Positions 11,746 to 25,699 of a DNA stretch of 64,000 nt are shown here, in pieces (position 1 is the stretch's first letter; each line of letters begins with the position of its first letter). The notes beneath the pieces are model-generated. The model made no database searches. It had not been told where the DNA came from and saw only the letters and a program-made list of their open reading frames with translations. The stretch comes from Blumeriella jaapii. Its lineage: Eukaryota > Ascomycota > Leotiomycetes > Helotiales > Drepanopezizaceae. The DNA lies in NCBI GenBank assembly GCA_009599575.1, contig VWND01000083.1, positions 124,001-188,000 on the forward strand, written 5' to 3'. Both the position numbers and the translations under genes were made by a program.

Positions 11746-14080
11746 ATAATACGATCGGGACTAGCGAGACCTAAAACGATCGGAACGTTAAAATAAATTA
11801 TAAAACGGCAGTTTCCGAAATTTCGAATAATCAAAACAGCGAAATAAAAGCCGGGATACATTTTAAAAGCTTATTAAATAAAATTGTAAAGCATATTAGC
11901 GAAAAAAGCTGTAAACGCTTTTTGGGTTTTAATTAATCGAAAATAATATTTGTATATAACTATTTTTTTTTTATAAAATATAATAGTAGTTTGTTTTTTC
12001 CGTTATAAAATCTTACGTAATTAACAAATTCGCAGCTTAGTTTAAATAAATTTTAAAATATATTTTCGATCGAAAAGCTAAAAAAATCGGTTTTTAGAAA
12101 TATTCGTTGCTTTTATTTTTTTACGTTTTAATCGAGTTTTATAATCGCGTTAAAAGTTTTAAAATCTATTTTAAAATTTGCGTAGCCTAAATAAGCTTTC
12201 GCACGTGCTTATATAATTTTCGCAGTTTTTCGTCGGAATATAAATTGGTTATTAAAATTAATTTCGAATACGTTATAATCCGAATTTTTAATAATAGCGA
12301 ATCGATCAGCGAAGCCGATAACGTTAACTTTTTTTATAATTAAATCGCAGTACGCCGCGTAATATCGTACGTAAAAATAGCAAAACTTGCCGTTTTTTTT
12401 AACGTTAACGTTATTTATAAAAACGAAATTAAAAAATCGGAGTTTTTTAATAAAAAAAAGCTCGAATAAAAACGGGTCACCGTTTTTAAAAGTTTTTTTT
12501 ATTTGTTTTAATATATTATATTTGCAATTTTCCGAAAAAAGCTTGATTTAGTTTTCGTTCGAAGCAAAAAAAAAAAAAGTTAACGGATTTATTTGATTTT
12601 TATATAAAAAGTATCGAAAATAAAACTTTTAAATCGTTTCGTCGTCGAAAGCGAAAGTTTTAAGCAAAATAATTTAATTTTAAGCTTTTTATATAATTTT
12701 TTCCGCGATAATTTCGATATTTTTTTTTAGATTTTTTCGGTCGAATCGTATAATAATCGAAATTTTAAATACTTTTATTAAAATCTGAAATATTAACGAT
12801 AGCGGTACAACGTTTTTAAACGTAGCAAGCGTTTTTGATATTTGCGTATTTAATTTCGAAAAATTAAATTTAAAATCGTTTAAATTTTTTTTTTTCGAAA
12901 TGCCGGCGTTTTTTAAATTTGATTCCGTAAAATCGTCGCGTTTTTTATTAATTAATTTAAAATTTATAATTCGGCGTCGATTTCCGGCTGTTTTTATTCG
13001 CGATGCCTTTTTTGCTAACGACGCGAATAATGTTTTTTTTCGAATAAAAAATGTTTCGAAAATATCGGCGCGTTTTTTTACGTTTTTTATTTTTATTTTT
13101 TCCGAAATCGTTTTTACCGGTATAATAAATTTTTTGTATTCGAATAAGCGGTTGTTTGCTATTATGCTTTTAGTTTCGTTTTCGGATTCGTTTTCGATAA
13201 TTAAAAATGAAAATCGCCGAATTATTTTAATTGTTTTAAAAATATTAATTGCTATTACGTATATTTTTTCGAATTAAACGAAAATAATATTAGCTTTTTC
13301 GTTTTTTTCGTCGTCGTAAATTTAAAATATCGAAATAGCATCGTTTTTTTCGTTCGGTATAAAAATGCCGCGCTTAGCGACGCTCAGTTTTTTGTTTTAA
13401 AAAAAAATTAAATTTAGAATTTCGCAACCGATTAAAATTTTTTCTGGCGATTGCATAACGTCGTCGATCAATTTGCAAACAGCTGTAAAAAAGCTTATAA
13501 ATCTGCGAGCCTTTGAATTATTAGCTTTTAAAGCTTGCGCTTTAAAAATATAAACGTTTAATATTCAGACTTTTTTTTTAATAAAAGTAATAATTTCGAA
13601 AAGCGAGCGAAATGCCGAAATAAAATAATACCGGTGATTTTGCTAAAAACGTATTTTTAAATATTTTTTTTTCGTTAATTTGGCAAAAAGCGTAATATTC
13701 GGTTTATTATCTTTTTTTTATTATTTCGAGCTTTTTTTGCTTCGGCGAAAGCTTTTAAAACGTTGTCGTAGTTTAGCAGAAATTTGTCGTAATCAAAGCT
13801 TTTGCGAACGAATTTAGTTTTAACGAAGCTTTCGTAGTCGAATAAAAATTCGTTAACGTTTTTAATTATTATATCGAATTATTTTATAAATATTTTTACG
13901 AAAACTGCTTATTAATCTGAAATAACGATATTATATATTTGTTTGAATTCGGAAAGATTACGTATAATAATTCCGTTCTAAAATAAATTAAAAATAAGCT
14001 TGCTAGATTTAGCAACGTTTTGTTTAAAAAACGATATAATATCGATAGGTTTATTAATTAAAAAGATATATTATATTTTA
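11746..14080 (-). pseudogene. Host element copy of the unrecognised 3' tract (truncated by B1)
   Basis: Collinear with B1 positions about 3940-1650 and with B3 about 18845-21150. The part next to the LTR is missing because B1 interrupts at 11745. The open frame seen on the plus strand at 12900-13277 is the antisense of the Lys/Arg-rich segment and was not called. Confidence 0.5.
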
Positions 14081-14689
14081 TTAAAAAATAAATAAAAAAA
14101 AGTATAAGAATTGTAAAATATTTGTATTTAAAAGTTACGGAAATCCGCATACTGTTTTTCTAATAAATTATAACTATTTAAATAAGCATTCGTTCAGAAT
14201 AACGAAAAAAATAAATAATACAAAAAGTAGCAAATAATAAAATATATAAAAAATAGTTTTCGTAAAATATGCGAATAATATAAATATATCAAATATGCGG
14301 CTTAAATATATATAAAGCTTTTGTTTTAATAAATAAAAATATAATTAAATAAAGAAAAATATAATAAATATTTTAAATAATATAAAAAAAAATTTCCAAA
14401 ATAAAAGCGTATATAAAACAAAATCATTAAATTGTATATAATTAAACAAAACAAAAACAGTAAAATAATATATAATAAAAAAAAAAACAACGGATAATAA
14501 AAACAATAAAATAATTAATAAATAATTTTGTATATTTTTTTTTTTTTCGGTTATAAATAAAATCACGATTTAAATTGTATTTTCAGCAGCGAAATTATCG
14601 TTCGGTTGTTTCCAGATCTTTTTAAAAAGATAAGCTTTTTTTTTTAAAAAAATATAATCGCTTTGATCGGAATCGTCGTCGGATTCGCT

Positions 14690-15860
14690 GGAATCGAAAT
14701 CGCTTTTTAATTTAAAATTTAAAAAATAAATTTGCTAATTTTTTTTGTAAAATCGCTTTAACCGGTTAGCGGCGAACGTTTCTTTTAGTTTTGTTTTATC
14801 GAATTTCGTAAACTTATAATAGCTTTTATTTAATTCGGCTTCGCATATTTCGTAAGATTCGAGCCATTTATAATTAAGCTTAATATCGGCCGATTTATTA
14901 ATAGCGCGTTGAACGTCGTAAATTAAAACCAGATTTTTTTTTCTAATTAGCGTTTTTTTTAAAACCTTGGTTTTGTTTCAAACTTTTTTAACTGCTTTTT
15001 TATATTTTTTTTTTTAAAATTATTTTTTTTATATTTATATCGCGGTAATTTAACTGTTTAAATTTTATTACTAATAGATTTGCTTTCGTTTTTATTTTAA
15101 TTACGTTATAAAATCTTTATACAAACCATTTTGTTTCCAAAAGTAATCGAGCGTTTTTGCCGTATTAAATAAAAAATAAAATTATTTTAATAAAAGCGTA
15201 TATATATATACGTATAATAAAAAGCATTTCCGAAAATTTCCGCGATCAACGCTTATAATTTTTTCGAATAGCTTTTAAAAGGCCGTCGAAAATATTTCTA
15301 TATTTTCGTTTAACGGATTTATTACTTTTCGAATTATAAATTAAAATTTAAATACGCTGGATGCCGTATTTTTTTATAAAAGTTTCGATAACGTTTTTGT
15401 TTTCGGATTTATTATCGATGTTTAATTTATTAAACAAATCGTATCGATATATAACGTTTTTTTAAAAAAAAGTCGTTATAACTTCGGAAATAGCGTTTCG
15501 AAAAAATCGCTTTTTAAATTATTTAAATAAATCGTTAATAGCGAATACGAAGTATATATAACCGCGATCGGTGATTAATACGCGTATAACGTCGAAATTA
15601 ACTTTTTTTTAAATTTTAAAAAATTACGTCGGATATAATAAGTTTTTTTCTCGGCCCGGCTTTCGTTTTTAACAAAAAATACAGCTTTTGACGAAAGCTT
15701 TGCAATTTTCGAAATATCTTTTTTATTAAAAATCGTTTTTGATTCGGTGATAAATAGCTTTAGCTTTTTTATAAAATATTTTTTCGTAAACTTTTTTTAT
15801 AATTTGAAATTTATTAGCTTTGTTATTTATTATTAAGCGTTTTTAATATATATTATTTTT
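14690..15860 (-). pseudogene. Host element integrase remnant
   Basis: Reverse-strand copy of the same integrase as at 1-1060. The second catalytic aspartate is retained (context NIDNKSEN), while the glutamate position reads lysine in a VKRKY context. A short ORF at 16154-15924 corresponds to the linker between RNase H and integrase. Confidence 0.65.
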
Positions 15861-17516
15861 TATTTTATATAGCTTTTTGTCGGCTAAAATATAATCGAAA
15901 ACCTGGTTTTTAAATAATTTAAATTAATAATTTAGCACGCTAAATGGTTTAAATAAAATAATTAAATAATATGCGATTAAATAAAAGTTTTCGGTTTCGT
16001 AATTATCGATTAAAAATTTATTTTCGTCGTTAATCGGCTTATTCCGATCGTTTTCGGTTAAATCCATTCGCGGTACCAGCCGAAATGGTGACGCGAATGC
16101 TTTTTCGGCCCGAAAATTAGTATTTTTTATTCGCGGTGCCAGCCGAAATAGCAACGCGAATAGTTTCGGCTTTGTAAAACCCAGAGCGCAAATGGCGAAG
16201 CAGCCGATTTCGTTAGCAATTTATTCGTTAATATTTTATTCGTTTTATTTAACGAAATCAAACGAATAAAAGCGTTTTTGTTTGGAAAAGCCGTTTGCCG
16301 CTATATTAATTATTTTTTTAATATATTTAATTTCGAAGTTTATAAATCGCATTCAAGCTATTTAATTAATAACGAATGCTTTTGGCAGGTTATTAGCTTT
16401 TTTATTTAATTAATTAACAAAAACTTTTACGTTTGTTTTTAAAATAAAATATACGTCGTATAATTCGCTTTTTATTTTTTTTATTATTTTAAAAGCGCTT
16501 CGATATTTTCGTTTAATAGCATCGTAATATGCTTTTGCGAAGGATTATAAGCCGTTTTCGAATCGTGAAAAATATCGTTTTTTATTTTTATCGATTTGTT
16601 ATAATACAGCTTTTTAACCGAAAATATTAGCGTCGATAATTAAAATAATTTTTTTTACGTCTGAGCTGTAATCGATCCGCATAAGCGATAAAACCGATAA
16701 AAAATCGTTTTTGAAAACTTTTATAGTTTTGTTTTGCTTTTTTTTTTAAACGAAATCGATTTTTTTTTTTATCGTAGCGTAAATAAATGCAACTTTTTAA
16801 AAAAAGTTTTTGATTTAATTACGATAATAAATCATAACGCCAATAAAAGCTTTGGCTTCGATAATATTTTTATATCTTTTTTATTCGCAAATCTTTTTAA
16901 TTTTCTTTCGTTAAAAATAGCGGCTAGCGTTATTAATTATATAACCGACGATATTTATTTCGGATATACAAAATTTTAATCGAAGGCCAATAATAACTTT
17001 GGCTTTTTCGAAGCAAATTATAATTTTATCGATATTTTAAATATATTTTATTATATAGCGTCGAATTTTAAAAAAAATCTTTTTATTATTATAATATAAT
17101 TTAAGGCTTTACTCCGACGTCGTTAACGTAAAGCAAAGCAATATCGAAAATACAAATTATAAAAATTTTATATACGACTTTTACGAATTAAACGATTAAA
17201 TTAATAGCTTTTATAAGTATTTTCGTTATACGTAATAAACCGATTAATATTTGGATTGCCGTTATATTTCGAAATCGTAAATCAAATATTAAATAGTCGT
17301 AGCCGGAAAACAAATCGAAAAAAAAAGCGATCGTTAATTCTGCGAATTCGTTTGAAAATTAATCGACGTTAAATAACATATTAGCGTTTCGTATCGTTAT
17401 TTTATTTATTTCGACGATTACGATAATAAATTTGTAAATGCTTTTCTTTTTTTTCGCAATAATAAATTATTTGTTTTTGTATAAATCGTGGCAAAATTCG
17501 AAAATTTTTTGCTTAA

Positions 17517-17783
17517 TATAAAAGTAGGTAGGAAAACCAGACTGATACGGCCATATATCGGTGGGTAAGATAGCCTAGGGAATCCCTAGAAAAGAGTGAA
17601 AAAAGGAAAAGAAAAATAAATAAAAGTATAAATTAAACTGCGTGCTTATAATACTATCTAAAAAAATGCTTTGCTTTTATACCTGTTAAAAATAATCAAT
17701 AGCAAAGGGTCTCGGAAAGATCTATGCCTCGACCATAGCTAAAACTACCAACTCCTATTAATACAAAATATTACCGTTTTATA
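17517..17783 (-). repeat. LTR of B3 (3' end of the element)
   Basis: 267 bp, starting TATAAAAGTAGG on the plus strand (TGTAAAAG with one transition) and ending CCGTTTTATA. It matches the LTRs at 28537-28803 and 40109-40375. Confidence 0.9.
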
Positions 17784-17899
17784 TTCTGTTCCAAACAATA
17801 TACGTAATCGTTTCTAACTACGATCAAAAAAAAATATAATTTTAATAAATACAATCTAATCTATCTTATATAATTTAAAAACCAATTAATTAAAAACCG

Positions 17900-20800
17900 A
17901 ACTTTTTAGTCCTATATTTCTTCGATTTTTCTAACCCGTTTTTGGCCTTTTTGCTATTGGCTTCTGCGAAAAGATAACGTCTCGCTTATCGTTTAAATCA
18001 TTTTATTTACCCTGCTTTTTTAAAAAATAGCTCGATAAAATATCAATCGAAATATCGTTTAAATCTACGAACGTTTTAATAACTTTTTCGTCGATAATAT
18101 TATTAAGCGTCGCCGCGACGAATGCTTTCTACGATTTTTCTCCGTAAATAATAGATTTCAGCTTTTAAACGTAGTTTTACGCTTTGTAAAAAACGCTGAA
18201 AAATCTTGTATTAAAATCGTAAAAATAATCGATTAATTCGTCGTAATTAAAACCGATTAACGTTTTTGCTTCGCGTAAAACTAATAAATCGGATCACGAT
18301 TGTTTATCGACGAATGCTTTTAAAAAAACTCCGAGGCCTGTAAAAAAAACTATTCCACGGAATAATTCGAAAGTAATCGTTTGCAATCGAAATCACCGAA
18401 AATGCTATAATTGCTTTCGCCGTAATACAAATAATATTAAATTGCTTATCGGATTGTCGTTTTCGAAATAATTTCTGTATTTGCGCCGTATAATTATTCG
18501 AATAAACTAGCATCGCGCCGTCGGTTCTTTAGGTCTTAAATCTGACGAAAACCTTTTGCTTAGTCGAAAAGCTGATAAAAATTATTTTATTTTTCATTTC
18601 GTAGCCTTCGGTTTCGTAATCCGATAAAATAGCCGAAACTATTATTTTAGACGCGCTGAAATACGAAAAAGCTGAGCTTTTCTAAATGGTTTTAATTAAT
18701 TTGGCGTCGTGATATAATTGTAAATAAGCTTCGATTATTTCCGAATTATATACGAAAGCAAACAAAACGTAGTAATCGAAAATAGCGTCGGTAAGATTTT
18801 CGATTTTTTTTTTTTTTTAAAAATCGGCGATATCGAATTTTATAATTGTAATACGGTCGGAACCAGCGAAATCTGAAGCGATCGGAACGTTAAAATAAGC
18901 CATAAGGCGGCAGTTTCCGAAGTTTCGAATAATCAAAACAGCGAAGTAAAAGCCGGAATGTATTTTAAAAGTTTATTAAGCGAAATTGTAAAACATATTA
19001 GCGAAAAACTATAAGCGCTTTCTGGGTTTTAACTAGTCGAAAATAATGCTTATATATAACTACCTTTTCTTTTATAAAATGCAATAGTGGCTTGTTTTTT
19101 CCGTTATAAAACCTTACGTAATTAACGAATTCGCAGTTTAATTTAAATAAATTTTAAAATACATTTTCGGTCGAAAAGCTAAAAAAGTCGGCTTTTAAAA
19201 ATATTCGTTGCTTTTATTTTTCTACGTTTTAATCGAACTTTATAATCGCGCTAAATATTTTAAAATCTGTTTTAAAATTTGCGTATCCCAGATAAATCTT
19301 AGCATATGCTTAAGTAATTTTCGCAGTTTTTCGTCGAAATATAAATTAATTATTAAAATCAATTTCGAACATGTTGTAATCCGAATTTTTAATAATAGCG
19401 AATCGATCAGCAAAACTAACAATATTAATTCTTTTTGTAATTAAATCGTAATACGCCGCGTAATAGCGTACGTAAAAATGGCAGAACTTGCCGTTTTTTT
19501 TAATATTAACGTTATTTATAAAAACGAAATTAAAAAATCGGAGTTTTTCAGCAAAAAAAAGCTCGAGTAAAAACGGATCACCGTTTTTAAAAATCTTTTT
19601 TATTTGTTCCGGCGTATTATATTTGCAATTTTCCGAAAAAAGCTTAATTCAGTTTTCGTTCGAAATAAAAAAAAAAAAGCTGACGGATTTATTTAATTTT
19701 TATATAAAAGTATCGAAATAAAACTTTTGAATCGTTTCGTCGTCGAAAACAAAAGTTTTAAACAAAGTAATCTAATTTTATGCTTTTTGTATAATTTCTT
19801 CCGCGATAACTTCGATATTTCCTTTCAAGCTTTTTCGATCGAATCGTATAATAATCGAAATTTTAAATGCTTTTATTAAAATCTAAAATATTAACGGTAA
19901 TAGTACGACGTTTTTAAACGCAGCAAACGTTTCTGATATCTGCGTATTTAATTTCGAAAAATCAAATTCAAAATCGTTTAAGTTTTTCTTTTTCGCGGTG
20001 CCGGCGTTTTTTAAATCTGATTCCGTAAAATCGTCGTATTTTTTATTAATTAACTTAAAACTTATAGCTCGGCGTCGATTTCCGGCTGTTTTTATTCGCG
20101 GTGCTTTTTTTATTAGCGACGTAAATAGTTTTTTCCTCCGAACAAAAAAGATTTCGAAAATATCGGCGCGCTTTTTTACGTTTTTTATTTTTATTTTTTT
20201 CTGAATCGTTTCCACAAATACAATAAATTTTTTGTATTCGAATAAGCGGTTATTTGTTATTACGCTTTTGATTTCGTTTTTAAATTCGTTTTCGACCGTT
20301 AAAAATAAAAATCGCCGAATTGTTTTAGCTGTTTTAAAAGTATTAATTGCTACTGCGTATATTTCTTCGAATTAAACGAAGATAATATTAGCTTTTTCGT
20401 TTTTTTCGTCGTCGTAAATTTAAAATATCGGAATAGCATCGTTTTTTTTATTCGGTATAAAAATACCGCATTTAGCGACGCTTAATTTTTTGCTTTAAAA
20501 AAAAATTAGATTTAAAGTTTCGCAACCGATTAAAACTTTTTTTAGCGATTGCATAGCGTCGTCGACCAATTTGCAAACAGCTGTAAAAAAGCTTGTAAAC
20601 CTACGGATCTTTAGATTGTTAGCTTTTAAAGCTTGCGTTTTAAAAATATAAGCGTTTAATATCCAGATTTTTTTTTTAATAAAAGTAATAGTTTCGAAAA
20701 AGCGAGCGAAATGCCGAAGTAAAATAATACCGGTGATTTTATTAAAAACGTATTTTTAAATATTTTTTCTTCGTTGATTTAACAAAAAGCGCAATATTCG

Positions 20801-21150
20801 GTCTGTTATTTTTTTTTTTTTATTTCGAGCTTTTTTTGCTCCGGCGAAAGCTTTTAAAGCGTTGTCGTAATTCAGCAAGAATTTATCGTAATTAAAACTT
20901 TTGCGAACGAATTTAGTTTTAACGAATTTTCGTAATCGAATAAAAATTCGTTAACGTTTTTAATTATTATATCGAATTATTTTATAAATATTTTTACAAA
21001 AGCTGCTTATTAATTTAAAATAGCGGCATTATATGCTTGCTTAAATTCGAAAAAGTTGCGTATAATAATTCCGTTCCAAAGTAAATTAAAAATAAATTTG
21101 CCAAATTTAGCAACGCTTTACTTAAAAAACGATATAATATCGATAAGTTT
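17900..21150 (-). pseudogene. B3 copy of the unrecognised 3' tract
   Basis: Same order as B1 1650-4910. The best open stretch is 20215-19883 (110 codons, basic, containing VKKRADIFEI, AGNRRRA and DDFTESD), followed by a tract with GKFCHFYVRYYAAYYDL near 19500-19440. Comparison with the other copies shows conserved amino-acid positions with C-to-T noise, which argues for a former protein. I do not recognise it. Confidence 0.5.
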
Positions 21151-21789
21151 ATTAATTAAAAAAATATATTATATTTATTAAAAAGTAAATAAAAAAAAAT
21201 ACGAGGATTATAAAATATTTGTATCCAAAAATCACGAGAATCCGCATGCTGTTTTTTTAATAAATTGTGATTATTTAAGCAGGCATCCGTTCAAAACAGC
21301 GAAAAATAAATAATGCAAAAAATAACAAACAATAAAATATATAAAAAATAATTTTCGTAAAATATGCGAATAATATAAATATATCAAATATACGGCCCAA
21401 ATATATACAAAGCCTTTATTTTAATAAACAAAAATACAATCAAACAAAAAAAAATACAATAAATATCCTAAATAATATAAAAAAAAGTCTCAAAAATAAA
21501 CAATATATACGAAACAAAATAATTAAATTGTATACAAGCAAAGCAAAACAAAAACAATAAAACAGTATATAATAAAAAAGAAAACAAAAACAATAAAACA
21601 ATTAATAAACAATCTTATAAGCACCTTTCTTCTTCTCGGTTATAAATAAAATCATCATTTAAATTATGCTTTTAGCAATAAGATTATCGTCCGGTTGTTT
21701 CCAAACCTTTCCAAAAAGTTCTTTTTCAAAAGTATAATCGCTTTGGTCGGAATCGTCGTCGGATTCGCTAAAATCGAAGTCGCTGTCTA

Positions 21790-22950
21790 AATCAAAATCT
21801 AAAAAATAAATTTGCTAATTTTTTTTGTAAAATCGCTTTAACCGATTAGCGGCGAACGTTTTTTTTAGTTTTGTTTTATCGAATTTCGTAAGCTTATAAT
21901 AACTTTTATTTAATTCGGCCTCGCATATTTCGTAAGGTCCGAGCCATTTATAATTAAATTTAATATCGGCCGATTTGTCGATAACGCGTTAAACGTCGTA
22001 AATTAAAACCAGATTTCCTTTTTTAATTAGCGTTTTTTTTAAAACCTTAGTTTTATCCCAGACTTTTTTAATTATTTTTCTATACTTTTTCGTTTTTAAA
22101 ATCATTTCTTTTATATTTATATCGCGGTAATTTAGCTGTTTAAATCTTATTATTAATAAATTAATTTTCGTTTTTATTTTAATCACGTTATAAAACTTTT
22201 AAATAAGCTATTTTGTTTCCAAAAGCAATCGAGCGTTTCTGCCGTACTAAATAAAAAATAAGATTATTTTAATAAAAGCGTATATATATATACGCATAGC
22301 AAAAAGCATTTCCGAAAATTTCCGCGATCAACGTTTATAATTTTTTCGAATAGCTTTTAAAAAGCCGTCAAAAATATTTTTATAATTTCGTTCTACGAAT
22401 CCGTTGCTTTTCGAATTATAAGCTAAGATTTAAATACGCTAAATCCCGTATTTTTTTGTAAAAATTTCGATAACGCTTTTGTTTTCGGATTTATTATCGA
22501 TATTTAATTTATTAAACAAACCGTATCGATATACAACGTTTTTTTAAAAAAAAATCGCTATAATTTCGAAAATAACGTTTCGGAAAAGTCGTTTTTCAAG
22601 CCATTTAAATAAATCGTTAATAGCGAATACAAAGCATATATAACCGCGGTCGGTGATTAGCACGCGTATAACATCGAAATTAACTTTTTTCTAAACTTTA
22701 AAAAACCACGTCGAATATAATAAATTTTTTTTTCGATCAAGCTTTCGTTTTTAGCAAAAAATATAACTTTTAACGAAAGCTTTGCAATTTTCGAAATATT
22801 TTTTCCATCAAAAGTCGTTTTTAGTTCGGTGATAAATAGCTTCAGCTTTTTTATAAAACACTTTTTCGTAAGCTTTTTTTATAACTTAAAATTTATCAGT
22901 TTTATTATTTATTATTAAGCGTTTTTAATATATATTATTTTTTATTTTAT
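21790..22950 (-). pseudogene. B3 integrase remnant
   Basis: Best preserved of the three copies: TDRGY and INDLFKW at the start of the core, aspartate in NIDNKSEN, and glutamate in FVERNY are all kept. Stops at former Trp/Gln codons break the frame. The C-terminal part is open for 65 codons (22186-21989) and includes DINIKEMI and KVWDKTKVLKKTL. Confidence 0.75.
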
Positions 22951-23239
22951 ATAGCTTTTTGTCGGCTAAAATATAATCGAAAGCCTGGTTTTTAAATAAT
23001 TTAAACTAATAGTTTAGCACGCTAAATAATTTAAATAAAATAATTAAGTAATATACGATTAAATAAAAGTCGTCGGTTTCGTAATTATTAATCAAAAGTT
23101 TATTTTCGTCGCTAATCGATTTATTCCGATCGTTTTCGATTAAATTCATTCGCGGTGCTAGCCGAAATAATAACGCGAATGCTTTTTCGGCCCGAAAATT
23201 AATATTTTTCATTCGCGGTGCCAGCCGAAATAGCAACGC

Positions 23240-25200
23240 GAATGGTTTTAGCTTTATAAAACCTAAAGCGCAAATAGCAAAGCAGCCGATTTCGTCAGCG
23301 ATTTATTCGTCGATATTTTATTCGCTTTATTTAACGAAATCAAACGGATAAAAACGTTTTTATTTAAAAAAGCCGTCTGCCGCTGTATTAATTATTTTCT
23401 TAATATATCTGATTTCGAAATTTATAAATCGCATCCAAGCTATTTAATTAGTAACGAGCGCTTTTAATAAATTATTAACTTCTCCGTTTAATTAATCGAT
23501 AAAAACTTTTGCGTTTGTTTTCAAAATAAAATATACGCCGTATAATTCGCTTTTTATTTTTTTTATAATTTTAAAAGCGCCTCGACATTTTCGTTTAATA
23601 ATATCGTAGCGTGCTTTAGCGAAAAACCATAAGCCGCTTTCGAATCGTAAAAAATGCCGTTTTTTGTTTTTATCGATTTATTGCAATACAGCTTTTCAAC
23701 CGAAAATACTAGCGTCGACAATTAAAATAATTTCTTTTGCGTCTAGGCTGTAATCGATCCGTATAAATAATAAAACCGACAAAAAATCGTTTTTAAAAAC
23801 TTTTATAACTTTGCTCTGCTTTTTTTTCTAAACGAAATCGATTTTTTTTTTTATCGTAGCGTAAATAAATGCAACTTTCTAAAAGAAATTTTTAATCTAA
23901 TTGCGATAATAAATTACAACGCTAATAAAAGCTCTAGCTTCGGTAATATTTTTACACCTTTTTTATTCGCAAATCTTTTTAATTTTCTTTCGTTAAAAAT
24001 AGCGGCCAGCGCTATCGATCATATAACCAACGATATTTATTTCGGATATGCAAAATTTTAATCGAAAGCCAATAATAGCCTTGGCTTTTTCGAAGCAAAC
24101 TATAATTTTATCGATATTTTAAATATATTCTATTATATAACGTCGAATTTCAGAAAAAATCTTTTTATTATTATAATATAATTTAAGATTTTTTATTCCG
24201 ACGTCGTCGACGTAAAAAAAAGCAATATCAGAAATATAAATTATAAAAACCTTATACACGATTTTCACGAATTAAACGACTAAATTAATAACTTCTATAA
24301 ATACTCTCGTTATACGCAATAAACCGATTAGCGTTTAAATTGCCGTTATATTTCGAAATCGTAAATCAAGCACCAAATAGTCGTAATCTAAAAATAAATC
24401 GAAAAAAAATACGATTATTAATTTTGCAAATTCGTTCGAAAATTAATCGACGTTAAATAGCACGTTAACGTTTCGTATCGTTATTTTATTTATTTCGACG
24501 ACTGCGGTAATAAATTTATAAATGCTTTTTTTTTTTTTTGCAACGATAAACCATTTATTTTTATATAAGCCGTAGCAAAATTCGAGAATTTTTTGCTTAA
24601 TTCGTTTTTTCAGCATTTCGACTATTTTATTCTGAAAAGCTTTGAAAATTAAAAAAGTTTTTTTTTGCCAAGCTTCGTAAAACACGATTTTAATATCGAT
24701 ATAAAACGTAACGTTAAAGCTAAATTGGCCTATTTCGGTGAAATCGAAGGCCATAATCTTTTTTCGATTGCGTAAAACTTCGTATAAAATTTCTTTTTTT
24801 TTTGGCAAAAATTAGATTCCGATTGCTAAATTATCAAACCGTTTTTTTATAAATCGGCTGCCGAATAACAGGCTAGAAAATCGGCCGATAATAAATCCTT
24901 CGAATTCGCTAATAACTAATTAAAATAATTTTGTTATTTTATTTTTTTCAAATCAATCGTTTATTTTTTCGAAAATATTTTCACCGGATTCGCCGAGATT
25001 TACGAATCGTATTTTATTAGCTTTGCGCTTATAAAAAATACTAATATTAATACAAAAAGATAGAATATATAGGTCGGATTTATTTAATACGAAAACGAAA
25101 TCTTCGGAATTTTTATTTCCGAATTAATAACTAAAAATATTAATATTAGCTAATTTTATTCGCGGTGCTATTTCGATTAATAACGCGAATGCTTTTAGCC
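23240..25200 (-). pseudogene. B3 reverse transcriptase/RNase H remnant
   Basis: The RT N-terminal part is open for 121 codons at 24808-24443, with the order MLKKRIKQKILEF, LYKNKWFIVAKKKK, then FITAVVEINKITIRN and VLFNVDEF. This is the fungal gypsy RT variant in which the usual 'VDYRxLN' is replaced by an AxxExNxxTIRD block. Downstream RT and RNase H sequence is interrupted by stops; the exact RNase H limits cannot be set by eye. Confidence 0.7.
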
Positions 25201-25338
25201 GAGTATTTTCCAGGTTTTGTTATAATCCAGCGTTTGTTTTAAAACCAAAGCCGGCTATTCGTTTTTCGATAAAACGTCGATTAAAAAAACTTTATCGCCG
25301 GCGACGGTAATTTGATTTTGAAAAAACCGATTTCAGTT

Positions 25339-25662
25339 TTAAAAAAAGGCTTTTATCTGGCCGTTTTCGATATATTTAAAATTAACGAAATTTTCCAAGA
25401 TCCAAAGCATTTTAAAAATAATAAAATAAAAGCATTTTTTTATTATCAAAAAGTCTTTATAAATAATAATATTTCCAACGTTCATTTTTATATTCCGTAT
25501 AATTTTATTAAATTTAATAATATTTTTATTAACGGTAATATAAATTATTCGCTTATCGGTAATAATCGGAATATTATTAGCTTCGGCTGTTTCCTGGTTT
25601 ATATAATTAACTTCGGTTTTATTATCGAATAAAGCAAAAGCGGTCGTATTTTTTTTAAGCAT
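25339..25662 (-). pseudogene. B3 aspartic protease remnant
   Basis: A 107-codon open stretch reads ALFDNKTEVNYINQ near its start. It fits a retroviral-type aspartic protease in which the D-S/T-G-A/T active site has become DNKT by G-to-A change. Hydrophobic beta-strand pattern and position between gag and RT agree. The open frame on the opposite strand (25312-25632) is its shadow. Confidence 0.7.
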
Positions 25663-25699
25663 AATTTTTATTTTTAGCGCTTTTATAGCCGTATAAAAG

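Noticed and set aside
11741..11760. Possibility that G1 insertion caused a large deletion in B1 at 11745
   Set aside because: The jump is fully explained by the end of the B1 LTR (TTTTACA) meeting the host element body, so no deletion is needed.
12900..13277. 125-codon plus-strand frame, also seen antisense at 2795-2418 in B1
   Set aside because: It is the antisense of the Lys/Arg-rich segment of the retrotransposon 3' tract. The sense strand keeps better protein-like content and agrees with the direction of gag-pol.
25312..25632. 106-codon plus-strand frame
   Set aside because: Exact antisense shadow of the B3 protease remnant, produced by AT-rich composition.
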